Assembly: GCA_037951165.1 (NCBI GenBank)
Contig: JBBDHG010000014.1
Coordinates: forward strand, 20,547,501 to 20,611,500
Source of the DNA: Lophius americanus
Lineage: Eukaryota > Chordata > Actinopteri > Lophiiformes > Lophiidae
Length of the DNA stretch: 64,000 nt
Direction of reading: 5' to 3'
Every line of letters begins with the position of its first letter. Within the stretch, counting starts at the first letter, position 1. Under the pieces are notes generated by a model. The model was given only the letters and a program-made list of their open reading frames with translations, was not told where the DNA came from and ran no database searches. A program made the translations under genes and the position numbers. This document shows positions 36,813 through 50,300 of the stretch, piece by piece.

Positions 36813-37794
36813 CGTTACAGTCTATTGGATACAATTGTTTACTAGTTTTCAGCTTGTAAGTTAAGGAATTATATCAAATATAATTTATCTTCACTTAGAC
36901 TTAACATTCCTACTACTGTTAGTGTTAGCTAACTCCGTTTGCATCTTGGCGCGCAAAAGAAAGTGCTGCGTTTAAGTGTCGTCTGAGACCGTCGGAAATG
37001 TTGAAATCCAAATAAACGGAACCAAAGGAAAATATATCGCTAAGGCTAGTTTTATAATGGTTATTAGTAGCTTTAGAGAGTAACAAAGACAGTTTGTTAT
37101 TAATGTATAGGATAAAAATGCTTTGTTCGTCTTCATTTTTTAATAAGATTTACAACAAAGCATGGAGGAAGAGGGTTTAGAGACCAGCATCAACTAACTG
37201 CCAACAGGTGAGATCTATCCCACCCAGAGAGGTGTCCCCACAAACCAATAATAATAATAATAATACATTTAATTTATAATGCATTTCCTATCTGACGTTT
37301 TCTTGTAAAAGGTCTTGCAATGAAAGTTTTTTTTCAACTGCGGGGGGATTTTTGATTCTCCAGGAAATACTTACATTTTGGCTTCATGATATGCGATCTT
37401 GATGAAAAATATGATCCACAAGTGGTAAACACATAAGCTGATGAAAGATAAGAGGTTGTAAGATATTTGTTGGAATGTTTTGTTGCTTTTTGCTTCTTTC
37501 AATATGCAATTTCCTTATATGTTATTTGACAATGGTCCAAGATCTCCCATTGTTGTTCAGCTCATTTGACTTATTCTAATCAGGATGGATACATACATAC
37601 ATACATACATACATAACGACATACATACACCTTAATATCAAAACCAGCACAACTTTTTCAGCAATTATTGCCACAGTAGCACTTCCCTGGTATCAGACGG
37701 CACAGACTACCCTTCATTCCCCATTGGCCCTCTAGCACCCATGACCCTGTTACTAGTTCACAAGTTGTCCTTCCCGTGCTGCCTGATATATTCA

Positions 37795-37878
37795 ATCCAC
37801 TGACAGTCGCCATTGTAATGAGTTAATCAACGTTATTTTGACTGCACCTGTCTCTCGTTACAACGTTTTGACTAATTA
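37795..37878 (-). mobile_element. Tc1-like transposon terminal fragment
   Basis: CCACTGACAGTCGCCATTGT, AATGAGTTAATCAACGTTAT and TTACAACGTTTTGACTAAT match the reverse of the same left end seen at 16445-16517 and 40029. Confidence 0.6.
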
Positions 37879-38224
37879 GTGTATGTTCTTTAGACGCTCA
37901 AAGGAAGTCATGGCTGTGTTTTGCAGTACTTAATTTCACCACCAGATGGCCGTGATCGGTCACGTACAACTACTCACTGACCCATCGTCTATTCTAAAGC
38001 ATATGTTTTATAGCAAAAAACTAATTTTGGTTTAGGAATGTGATTCAATGTTCATACCTCCTAATTTCTATGATTATGATACTCTTATTTGCTGATTTTG
38101 AAAATACTCCTTGCTTATTGAGGTTCACTACACTTTAAATACAGACGTCCTCACAGTGCAATGTCAATTTTTTTTTATATTGAGAATATTCAATAATATA
38201 TCAAGCTATATCCCTTTCTTTTGA

Positions 38225-38410
38225 GGTTTTCTAGGCATGGGAGGAGACCCAGAACTTGAGAGGGGGATAACCATGCTTCATGTGTCCTGGCAGTAGAGTT
38301 GATGGGGAGAGGCACCCTGCCTGGCCTGCTGCAACCGGAACCTTACCCCAGATAAGTGGAAGAAGATTTATTGGCAGATGTATGGATGGATGGATGAATG
38401 GATAGATAAT
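38225..38410 (+). mobile_element. RTE/Rex-like retrotransposon 3' tail
   Basis: GGCATGGGAGGAGACCCAGA, then CCCAGATAAGTGGAAGAAGA and a (TGGA)n-like end at 38381-38402. This resembles the 3' ends of fish RTE-type LINEs. No intact frame remains. Confidence 0.5.
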
Positions 38411-38572
38411 TGAGATGAAGAGAAGGCTCTAAACTGCAATTTAACTAATGTTGTGTGAGCATATAAAATAATAAGTCTATGAGCAAATATTGATAGCAGT
38501 CACGATGAATCATTTTATTTGAAAAGGACCAAAACTTTAAAAAAATTAACAAACTATATAACATAGGAAATA

Positions 38573-38720
38573 TATACACTGCTCAAACAATAAAATATAA
38601 AGGGGGCACTATGTCATCACAGTATATCACCGGGTCAGTTGAACTTCTGGGATATCATTCTGTCCATTTAGGAAGGGTAAGCATGTGAATAAATTTTACC
38701 AGCTTTGGGAGATGTCGTGA
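38573..38720 (+). mobile_element. Non-autonomous DNA transposon end
   Basis: Starts TACACTGCTCAAACAATAAA and continues CTTCTGGGATATCATTCTGT CCATTTAGGAAGG. It follows the pattern of a widespread fish element whose ends begin CACTGCTCAAAA. A short piece of the same end occurs at 2285-2312. Confidence 0.5.
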
Positions 38721-40028
38721 TTTAAGTTGGATCAGCCGGTGATTTCCGTTTTTCAGTTTGATTTCGGGCGTGAATTAGAATCCAGCCTTCAATGGGTTGA
38801 TGATTTTAGTTTTCATATTTTCATGTGCTTCATATCCAGTGAATATCATGAGTCATATTTCAAAACTGGGTTTCTCTGATAAAATTTAATTAGCCTATTG
38901 AGTGTTCTTTTATGGGTCGAGAAATTAATCCAATTCACCTATGTGTAAACAAACAGGTGTAAAAAGTTGATTTGTGTTTCTCATCGGAAAGAAACACTAA
39001 AGATTTCTGATGAATTTTGTGAAATATGATGTATTGCTGTAGATAAACAAAATGTTTAAAGGGATGAAGAACACAACCTTTTAACACCTACTCTTGGACA
39101 ATGTAATATGCATATTAATTCGCCAGTAATAATAATCCATAAACATATAGAGAGTAGGGAAACACTGACGGATAATTTTCCAACATACTTAGTTCTCTTA
39201 CACTTGATGCCTTAAGTATATTTTGCTACTAATATTTACACGCAGTTTTTTAGTGACATGTGAATCTATGACTTTCACATGTGGTTAAATCATTACTATC
39301 ATGGAGTTTTTTCCTACACTTCAATGGAGGAAATCATTAGAATTAGAACTAAATTTAGGTCAGTTTATTGCAGTTTATTTATAAGCAATCTTTCTTTCGG
39401 TTATGTTTTCCCTGAAATTCATATGACCAAACATCTGTTTAAAGTGTCCGGTCTACTTCTCAGTATTTATTTTCATTTCATTTCTTCTCAGTTAGGCCTA
39501 CATCAGTCTTCTCAGCTCTCTTTCACTCAGTTTTCCTATTTCTGTATGCAGGCTAGCAGACCGTTTTGTATCACATGTTGAACTCTTCTGTTTTACCATT
39601 GCAAACAGGGTTATGAAAAAACTTTAGTCGGTTAGCTTTGTTCATGGGCTCCTCCTCAGAGTGAAAACTAAAGCTTGAATAAATAATAGCTTTGATAGGC
39701 AGAATTGTGATATATGGAAGCTTGGATTATTATATTTGTTGTTGTTGAAATTAATGAACATTTATGCAAACAGTAAAAAGCAAATCAAAATATTGCTTAT
39801 ATTTCTAAAATAAAACCCAGTATATAAAATACTATAAGTTGTGATGGAGAGTTCCTCTCCTTGCATCAATCCCTTTAGAAACCTCTAAATTAACGTAATA
39901 AGGAAAGGTAGCGTATCATAATAAGTTTCCACTGTGGACTGGCCTTAACCTGCCCTGGGAAAAGGCAGGTAAATGGTTTAATACTATGGGGTTACTTTGA
40001 CAAATTGTATTCAACTATATTTAAGTTA

Positions 40029-40505
40029 TACCCTTATCTCAAATAACATTATAGTTACAGAATAGTATTGATCTCGTTACAATGGCACTTTTTACTGGGT
40101 GGGGTATATAAGGCAGCAAATGACCATTTTGTCCTGAGGTTGATGTGTTTGGAACAGGAAAAATGGTCGAGTGGAATGATCTGAATATCTTTAGCAAAGG
40201 GTCAGATTTTGATGTCAAGATTGACTGGATCAAAGCATTTACAGAACTACAGGTGTTGTTCAGTGTTCTCACACTGCAGTCGTTAGTACCTTCCACGTTG
40301 GTCTGCTGAACCGTTGACATGATGGTGGGCGCCCAAAGCTCATTGATGTGATCCCACAGAAGAGCTACTGTTGCACAAGTTGCTGAAAAAGTTAATGCTG
40401 GTTCTGATAGAGTGGTGTCAGAATACACAGGGCTTTTCAGAGCTGTTTTGGCAGCAAAAGTGAGACTTAAACAATATAACGATGGTGGTTGTAATGTTAT
40501 GGATG
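40029..40505 (+). mobile_element. Tc1-like transposon, internally deleted
   Basis: Starts CAAATAACATTATAGTTACA near 40038 and CTCGTTACAATGGCAC. It continues with TTGATGTGTTTGGAACAGGA, GTCAAGATTGACTGGATCAA, GATCCCACAGAAGAGCTACT, GTTGCTGAAAAAGTTAATGC and TTTTGGCAGCAAAAG. It ends GTTGTAATGTTATGG (about 40487-40502). The full element should be well over 1 kb, so most of the transposase gene is missing. Confidence 0.75.
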
Positions 40506-41328
40506 ACGTGTTTATTAAAAGAATTTTATTTTCCGTAAAAGATCAACTGTGAACACAGGAGAACCTAGAAGATGAGGACATACATAATCTAGTTTAAGTC
40601 TAAGTCAGCCATAATGAGAGGTGTAAACTTTCCGGCAATGGTGGATAATGGGAATGAGCAAAAGTTTAAAGCTTGATTGTGAATATTGCTAAACCAATGC
40701 AAACATCCCCAGAAGGCAGAGCACTGATGAAGGATGGCAATTCAAACTAAAACAATACCCCAGAGTTAAATCAAAATCCTGAAGAGTAACCTTTCTCCCC
40801 TGTGTTGGTTCAATCATTAAACATTCCGCCCCTTGTCTCTACATGTTTGACAATTTGAAGATACGAACATGATTCAAAAACCGAGACAAAGATGTAGTTG
40901 GTCTGAAAGCCTGGTCAACGGTAACCATTTGTTTATTATTCTACACAAATATAATCAAATCTTACTCCAAACATGGTATGTCCGCTACAGAGCTCAGCTC
41001 TTGTCAAACATTTGTTGAAATGCATTTCATTTATTTCAACACTACTACAACAATCATCAAGCCTCTGATTAGCTCTCTGAAAAGTCAGCTCTCAATGTGC
41101 CTCACTACAAAACACAACATAACAAGAAAAGAAGATGCACCCAGGATTGGAAAAATAATACTGCATACGTGAGTAAGACAACGGTCTTCTTGTCAGTCCT
41201 TTCTCATTCCTTCCTTCTAATCTCATCTCCTACTCTGTATTTCTCATTTCAGAATATCCAAGGTAGGGGTCAAAGTGGAATGTTGATTAATGTGGAGATT
41301 TTCAGTGTGATCAATTTGCTGAGTCGGG

Positions 41329-44300
41329 TCAATCTCTGTGTTGGTGCAGTGTATCAGGTAGTCTCTCAGGGGCAGACACTGGAGGACAGGAATGCGACTT
41401 AATGCTATTATGTTTGCTGAGAGCCTCGTCAAAGTCCAGCTGCTGGCCGTTAACAGTGATCTCCATGCAGCCATGGTAATAGGCCGTCACAGGGGTGGCA
41501 GGTAATGGGACATCGTCTAAAAGAGAGAGAGAATGGGACAGTCAGCAAGACAGAGAATAAGGACATGGCCCTTGTTGTCGTATCGAAATCAGGAATAGTA
41601 AGGTTTAAAGTAAATAGATGCAAAAACAGCATAAAAGGTTCAATAATAAGTCAGAACTTCCTCGCTGCAGTTAAAAATGGTATCTGCATAATACTCCATC
41701 TAACACTTCTGTGTTGATTGCTGATGCGCAAATGGTAAGTAAGACCATGGCAGACATTTTAGCAATTAAATATCCGACTTTTAGCATTTTGGGCAGCACA
41801 GCGGCACAGTGGGTAGCCTCACAGCAAGAATCGTAAGGGTTCAAATCCACTTGGGAACCAGGGACCTTTCTGTGAGGAATTTGCATATTCTCCATTTGTT
41901 AACATGGATTCCCTCTGGGTCCTCCTGGTTCCCCCAACAGTCCAAACACATGTAATATAAGTGAACTAATGACTCTAAGTTGCCCATAGGTGTGATAGGT
42001 GTGAGTGTGAATTGCGTTTTGTCTCTCTGTGTTGGCCGTGTGATGAACCCAGGTGTACCCTAGTCTCATCCAAGCGGAGAGAAGTTCCAAACCCAGGTTC
42101 GATAAAATGGATGGATGTTTGCATTTTTTCTGTGAGTACGAAAGCATAATGACATTAGCATTTAGCTCAACGCATCATAGTTTCTAATCCTGCTCAAAGA
42201 TGAGCTTTTTAATGAAAACACACAGGTTTATATTTAATATTGTACTGACTATTCCTAGGTCTTCTCATGCTCATCATATATAACTAAAACATCACACTTA
42301 AAGTAATCTTCAACAGTATCTTTATTTATTTATTTGACTAACCTGGTATCCCACCAATATACGTGCTGATGGGGTTCTGCATCAAAGCGTTGAGTTGTTC
42401 TAGTCTCTTCTGCAGGGCATCAGACCTCATGTAGGTCACGGTGGAGGAATTGGCTGAGATTTGGATTTCTGTTGGAGTCACGTTTAGCTGCACTGTCAGC
42501 CGGTCAGGGTAACATAACATGAGTGAGTCCAGCTTTGCCACAGAGACACCGTCCAAGAATACTTGCAGGTCCTGGAGCATATGGAGGGCAAAAACCATTA
42601 CAAAGTACTCATACATGCTTGTGCTTCCATATGTGTGAGGACATGCACGGATAAAAATCAGAAGTGTTTAAGCGTTTGAATGAACTCACAGCATCTACTT
42701 CTCCCTGAGTTACAACAGCGATCGACAGGGGGACTGTGTTGTTACTGGAGACGAGAGCAAAGAGGACACCTGTGCTGCTGGATGGACGTATGCTCATCTT
42801 TATATCCAGATTCCAGCTCCCAGAATCACCTAGTTACACACACATACAAACACACACACACATAGGAAACACAAGTTCAGGCTCTGTCCTGACAGATATA
42901 TATATATGTAAATAACCACAGTTGTTAGCCTTGAAGCATATATCTACATTGCACCTGGGCGGTCCTCGTCCTCCACCACAGAATACATACTCATGAAGGG
43001 AAACTACAGTAATACATGTTTGATAACACACCTCTTATTGCCTTTGCACTGATGCACAATGCTTGAAATGAATTTTGTCCCCGCAACACTTAATGAATGA
43101 ATAAAGTATAACTTAACTTACTCACTGTAGTCAATGTTGAAGTGTGCCAGTCCTCCCCCAGTGAAGAAGGATCCTCTTTCCACGTACACAAAGCAATGTT
43201 TACTCTTCTTCTCCTGGAAGACCTCCTTCACTCCAGATGCCCCCTGGTTCATCAGGTTCCAGCCCCTGATACAGCCGTCAAGTCGAGGGTTGATCTCATA
43301 GATGGATGGATACACACACTGAGTATTAGTATGGATGAAAGCTGGTCCAATATAAAGTGTAAGGTTTATTCATGTTGCAGAGATTATGAGGGGATTCAGA
43401 TGATTGTCAGGTTTAGTCACAAGGACAAATAATCCATGCCTGCTGGTCGATATAATGCTTACAGGTTTGGTGACGCTGTCAGTTCGGTTTGGCAGACCAG
43501 CGATGTAGACCTTGGTCTCCAGTTTACCATTAACTGAAGTAAAGAGACTCTGTGGGCTGTTGATGCTCATCACAGCTTCTTTGCTGATCTTCACACTGAT
43601 GCTGCTCTCCAGTTCATCCACAGAAATCTGCGGGGTTCACATCATACGTCTCTCTGAGTGACCTAATAACTCAACACAGTTTAGCACCAGAGCACTTTGA
43701 TTACACAATAAAGTCCATTTCATCAATTCAGTCGATTAACACTTGCTCTAGCAGTATGTGGACAGTGTATCATGTCTTACCACATGCCACTGTCCATCAT
43801 TGATGGCTTTTCCTCCACTGGTGACCTTGAATGTGTGCTGGTTTTTGAACTGGACTTCAATGCGACCTCCTCTTAGTCCCAACATAAACCATGAATCATG
43901 CGAGGACTCAGCATAGAGCACAACTCCCTCTGGGTCAAATGTACGGAAGTCAAACTCTGCTGCAAACCTGATAACAAGAAACAGAACCTCAGAAATATGA
44001 GCTCGCATGTGAGCACAGTGGTTAAACTGTACATACACCGATCAGCCGTGACATTAAAATCCCCCGCATTGTATTGTGTACTTGTAAAACAGTTCTTAGA
44101 TACTCTTCTGTAGGATTGTACAACCTCGACTAGGCTTCTCTCTCTCTCCACACCCATAAATCCTTTAATGTCCTCAATAAAAACTGGAAAAATTATATAT
44201 TTGCGTATTTTGTTTCTTACACTCATTTATTTAATATCCCAGACACTATAAATGTATCAGAAAATGACAAATTCTTTGGTCCAGAATGTTTTAACGGTAA

Positions 44301-47300
44301 AAAAAAAACTCTGACTTTTGTATGTCAATGAAAAAAGTCAATTTTAAATTAGATCAACTCAACCTTTTTGCTAAAAGGTTGAGTTAGTGGCCCAGTCAGT
44401 GGCCCCTTTGATGTGTGGTGTCCCTCAGGGCTCCATCCTTGGCCTCTTACACTTTAGGTTAAGTCGAATAGCACATATTTTTTAACAAGAAATAGTGACT
44501 CAAAATATGCTCAACCTAACAGTTGAGCAGGACACTTAAGGCTTAATGAGCATGGAGCTACCATGACCCTTAATTAGTTAATTGAATCAGGGTAGGGGAA
44601 ATTTCAGAAATCTTCACAGCCTCTTTGAGCCAAAGAGTAGATCTGTCCATTGAGACTTAAATCCAGCGCCTTAACCAACCGGCTACGCTGGTAAGAACAG
44701 CGGTGGCATTGTATGAGCCTCAAACTCTCGACATTTCAGATTATTACACTAATGACACTGCCTTCTGCACCAATGAGGTCCTTTCCAAAATCCTGTCCCT
44801 TCTGAGACCACCTTGGTAGGTACTTATCACTGCAGACTCAGAACAACCAACAACTCTTGCAGTGTTGGAGATGCCCCCAGTCGTCTGGCCATCAAAATGA
44901 AGCCATTGTAAAAGCCGCTTAGATCCTTATTCTTGCCCATTTCTCGCCCACTTTAGGGCAAAACTATTGACATGTTGTCAAGTCTATCCCAGGTCCCATA
45001 ATTTTACGAGAATAAAGTTGTAATTTTAAGACTGGCGAGAGGTAAGTTTTTTAGGTGTGCTGTGTCACACATTGAAGTAGTCTGATTACTTTAGGATCAC
45101 TGTTTATTATATAAGCCTGCATCTACATTATGTGACGACTAAATCCATAATTACAGCATTTCCTGGTCCACAAAAGAGATTTCCGGACCAAGTGTGTCCG
45201 GTTCTATCATCAGAACAAGCCCAGTTGTCTTCACAGCATTTTCAAAGTTCTAATACTTCTGATCCTGTTGTGTATATTTTACAAAAGATTTAATATTTAT
45301 TGTATTGTTGTTTTAAACTTTTATTATTATTGAAATATGGCTTGACAAGATTTATTTTCGTAAAAGTACAACTTTTTCTCTAAAATTAGGACTTTTTTAT
45401 TGTAATATTATTACTTCAATACTGTAATCTCAATTAATTTTTTTTTTTTTGCCAATGTGTACTCTGTCATCAATATCAGAATGTCTATTACCTGCTAAAT
45501 AAATAAATGTAATCAGAGAACTGTGCGTAAAAAATCATGTAAAATGATGTTTTACGTTGAAAAACACATTTTGAAGTACAACGAGAGCCTTAACATTCAT
45601 CACCATATTTAAGACATCATACATAACACCTCTTAAAATTTATAAAATACAGATTTTCAAAATTCAAACTTTTGAAGACACTAAACAAGTAAAAACAATA
45701 AAGAAATTTGAGATAACACTTTGCAAAGCTACATCGTACAGTCCTCAAAGAAGCAATGCTCCCATAACCAATGTTTCGAAGATCGAGGAGGAACTTTCAT
45801 ACTCAGACTTTTAGTATCACGGAATCCGGGTGTTATTTATGGTAATTGGGGTAAAACACACACTATAATCATGATTTAAGCATTCATTCATTCATTATCT
45901 ACCGCTTATCCTGTCCAGGGTCACAGGGGGCTGGAGCCTATCCTAGCTAACATTGGGCGAGAGGCGGGGTACACCCTGGACAAGTGCAGACACATATAGA
46001 TATTCAACCACACGCTCACACCCACACTCACGGGCAATTTTAGTATCACCAATTCACCTGTATCACATGTTTTTGGACTGTGGGAGGAAGCAGGAGTTCC
46101 CGGAGAGAACCCACGCATATGATTTAAGCGATTTAAAGCAAAGAGGGACACCACATTTGTCTGTGTGTGTGTGTGCGTGTGTGTGTGTGACCGACACTCA
46201 CTTTGTGTTCTCTGGCAGACGGAATCGAAGAAAGATGACAGGAAGGCCAGCAAATTCCTCTCCCAGGTAAAGCATCTCGGGGTGTTTGTAGTCATACAGA
46301 TCAACACAAACAGGGATCGTTTCGCAGTATCGTTCATCCTCCGCCAAACGAAGACCCTCGCGGCCATCACAGTGGCATGTATAGTTGCCCGCTGTGTTAA
46401 TGCAGGTTCCGTCACACAAGTTCAACTCGCATTCATCGACATCTGCAACAGCAGGAGAAGAAAATTAAAGGAACTGCACTTTGGCTGCACGCCTATGCTG
46501 GCTTTTAAATGTGTATGCACCATTAGTGGAATTTTTAAAATGCAAAATATCTCAAGATGGGCTCATGTTTTGTCCCTTCGATGACATTGGTTATTAGGCA
46601 TGAGCAATATGTGGAGTTCTCACCATCGCAGGTCTTGGAAGTGAAGTTATATTCAAAACCTTGGGGACATTGGCACGTGTACATCCCCGGTATGTTGACA
46701 CATGTAGCTGGTTTTTGACAGATACTGGGATACAACAGACATTCATCGATATCTGGAAAACAGTCAAACAAAAGTGACAATGCTGCCATGCTAAGTCAAT
46801 GTGTGTTATACTGTATGTCATTTTGCCCTCATAGAAGCTGCTGAGTCTTCCTAAGAGCGCCTCTGTTCCACCTTTGAGTCTTTCAGAGATATTTGAGTTT
46901 TTATTTATTCTTTGATCCTTGGCAAAAATTAAAAAAATAAAGCAATTTTCTTTCAAATACTGTACGTTGGCTCTGTGTAGTAGGATCAGTCAATGGTTTT
47001 GAAAGAATTGTCAATAAGTCCTACTAAAAATGAATCCAATGCTGCCTCACAATCTCAATTCAAATTAAATGGGAAGTTATGTGCGATAAATAACAGTGTT
47101 TTAGTGAATAAAATATGAACTATTAGAATTAATATGGTGAATACAAGATAGATCTCCTCGAGTATATTCATATGAACCAAATTTAGACTAAATTGGACCA
47201 ATGGTTGAAATTATGGTCAGAAAACATTTGCAGATAAAACTCCCCCGAGGGTTGGTTCTATGCTTGATGGATTTACTAGTTTTTGAGTTGTCGTGTTAAC

Positions 47301-50300
47301 ACCACCAATCTATGGTGGCATCAATCTATGCAGAGCTGGCAATGACCATTCCATAGTATCCCCGACTTTAAATGTAATAAATTGGCAAATAAACCGGTTA
47401 AATGAATAACATTTCTGTGAATGGATGGAATTTCTAAACTTTTGCACGTTTCAAAAATGTATGTCTCTCTCTTATTCTACATATTTTCCAACTATTTAAT
47501 AAGCCTGAAATATCATTCTTATCTTCAAGCAGCTTTTAATTGTTTGTTTAACTTGTATTTTCGTTGTGCTATAATGCAGCGTGTCTGCCTGCGGAGGTAG
47601 TTTGAAAAGTCTTCTGTGATGGTGAGTTCAAGAAGGAAATAAGGTGAGGAAATTGGGCGAAACCTCATGGACGTTAAGGAAATCTTAACTTCCACGAGTC
47701 ATGTACCTGTTAAATTAACCCGCCAAGCATTCAGTTAGCACCCAAGACAAACCCCACCCTTATAGACCATATATGATAATGTTTAACATGCCAATTTGTG
47801 TATCTTATTTTCATCACCGTTATGACATGACAATATTAATAGTTATTCATTGCGGGCATCTATTAATGTAATCTCTTAGACTCTCTAAATTTATTAATTT
47901 AGTAAATTGACAAATTAGTTTCAAGTCGTGTCAAGCATGTTTTTAAAAAGTAAAAAAAAAAAACCTGACTCATAAAATTATGTCATTTTGAAATTTAGTA
48001 TCCAATGGTATAATAGTCAATTTTAATTACATTAGCTCAACCCTTTGTTAAAGAGTCTTTATAGTTAACTATTTGAGCATATTTAGAATTTCCTTTGGTT
48101 GTATGAAGTTACTTAACTCTGTTTTAGTTAGTTCTCACATGCTTTAATATGTCTCAAGGCAACTCAACTCAATTTTATTTAACAGAGTTGTCCAAACAGC
48201 TGTTCAGTCAATAGGCCGAAATATTATAGGCACATGACAAAAACATGTTTTGGTTAAAGTAAAGCAATATGACCGCAAAAAATAAATTTTCAACACTCAT
48301 CTAGGGTTAAAAGCTAAAAAATGTTAATTACTGGCGATTGATTTCATTGATGATGTTGATTTAAAAAGAGGCAGCGTGAGGCTGACTCTACATAACATGT
48401 GTGGACAACTCATTCCACAGTTTGGTGGCCGCATATGGAGTTCACTGTATGGGGAAAAAACACTCTTAGTCCATGCTATGTATTAAGATGATTAAATGAA
48501 TGATTTAATTTATGATGGATTCATTTAAAGTATGTAATAATTGCGGCTCCATGCATTGAAGGGTGTTAAACCATCTGTAAGGTCCTCTCAATCTTGTTAA
48601 ACTATGTAAAAGGGAAAGAGCAAATTTACCAAACTGATTGGGTCATGTTTGTGAAGACTTTGTACTCAACAAGCATGAAACACACTCAAAAATAAACACT
48701 GTGTGAACTGTCCACGCAAAATAAGCAGAAATCAGAAAAACCAGCATCTTCAAATCAATAGTAGTATCCCTCAGTGACGTTAAGCTGGTCACCACTTTAC
48801 AGCAGAAAACATCGACCATTTTATGAGTTAAAAAGCTTTTGACATTCTGTTACATAAGAGGTCACCTCAGGTCAGCTTTAGAAATAACAACTAGTCGGGC
48901 CCTTGGGACAACAGCTGTCCATATGAACACATTGAAAATAATGTTTTTCAATTGGAATAATACACTTTGTAAAGATGTGTGTTTGCTCAGCTGCTATTAG
49001 AACTGTATGTTCATCTGCCACAGAGGCTGGATGTCCTCATATATGAGATATAAGCCATTATTATACACACACACACACACACACATGCACCTACACACAC
49101 ACACATGCACTTACGCACACATATGCACATACAAACAACATAAAAAATAGTACTTTTGATGTAAATTAAGTTATTTAAGGATTCATCTATACGCGACTTT
49201 GCTTCTGGTTATCTGCACAACTAATGCGCACAGTTTCTGAAATGAACGACTTACCAATGCAGTTGATTCTGTTGCTCATGAAGTAGCCATCTTCACACAA
49301 GCACTGGAAACTACCAGGGAAGTTGTAGCATTTTTGGTTGCATCCTGCTTGATGTTCCGGATCTGTACATTCGTTGATGTCTGCCGAGTCACAAACATCA
49401 CTTGACAACGTTCATCAATAGCAAGTTCAACCATTGCAAAATGTTTATTTTATATAGTTTTATACTGAGTCTTGTCCAATGTTTATTAAAGTGCAAAAAA
49501 TAATATTAGTGATCCTCCATAACATGTTTGTTTAATCGAGAAAAACACAAATAACTTATTTTAAGTGACCCTGTTAATTGCAATTATAATACATGTTACA
49601 AAACTAAGTTAAATTTCCAAAATGAAAGAAAAATACCAAAGCACCTTTCCAGCACATGTGAAATGTGTACATTAATTTTTGTGTCAAACATTTAACATTT
49701 TACAGTTATGACCCAGAAGGCTTCATATGACAAATAAAATTCAACTCGTAGCCATGGAAACAAAGGATACATAAAAAAAAAGCACTTCACAAACACATCG
49801 GTGAAGCAGCATTCATAAAATTGTACCCAAAACTGAGGGACGCCCTGCTCTTGTAAATTTAACAACTCTTATTTCAGCTGCTGTACTTGTATTTACCTGT
49901 GTCCTCCTTCAGAGTTTTTTTTTAATCTGTTTATTCATTTAAACATTTATATTGTTTTGTCATTTATATGTATGTTTCTTTTAATATTATTATATTTTTA
50001 AAAATATTTTGCAAACTTGTATTTTATGTTTATCTACCTTTGCTATTGTATATTTATTTGCTTTTTGTTGTTTAGCCTTGTTTTCAATGTAAAGCACTTT
50101 GAGCTTCATTCTATTTCTGAATGTTGGAACACAAATAAAGTTACTATTATTATCCGGATATCCGCCCTCCTCACCTTACAGCGATCAGTGTGGGGGATAA
50201 ATATTGATACAGCATGCTCTCTGACGTGTATAAAAAGCTGCACTAAGACATTTCAAATCTTGAATAGTATGTCAGAACTCACCATCCTCACAGCGAGTGC

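Larger units (their letters stand above)
36813..41328. other. Spacer between terb2 5' end and pros1 3' end
   Basis: No gene recognised in 4.5 kb. It holds an AAT-repeat L2-like tail (about 37245-37290, reverse orientation), an (ATAC)n microsatellite (37588-37613), Tc1-like fragments (37795-37878 and 40029-40505), an RTE-like tail (38225-38410) and an ACACTGCTCAAA transposon end (38573-38720). TTTATT at 41029 may be the pros1 poly(A) signal. Confidence 0.5.

Noticed and set aside
37588..37613. (ATAC)n and other short tandem tracts as CRISPR-like arrays
   Set aside because: They are simple microsatellites without spacers, in a vertebrate genome.
45921..46415. 164-codon minus open frame overlapping pros1 exon 8
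   Set aside because: It is a shadow in another frame running through the exon, a (TG)n run and a teleost repeat. The real frame is the EGF4 reading at 46202-46442.
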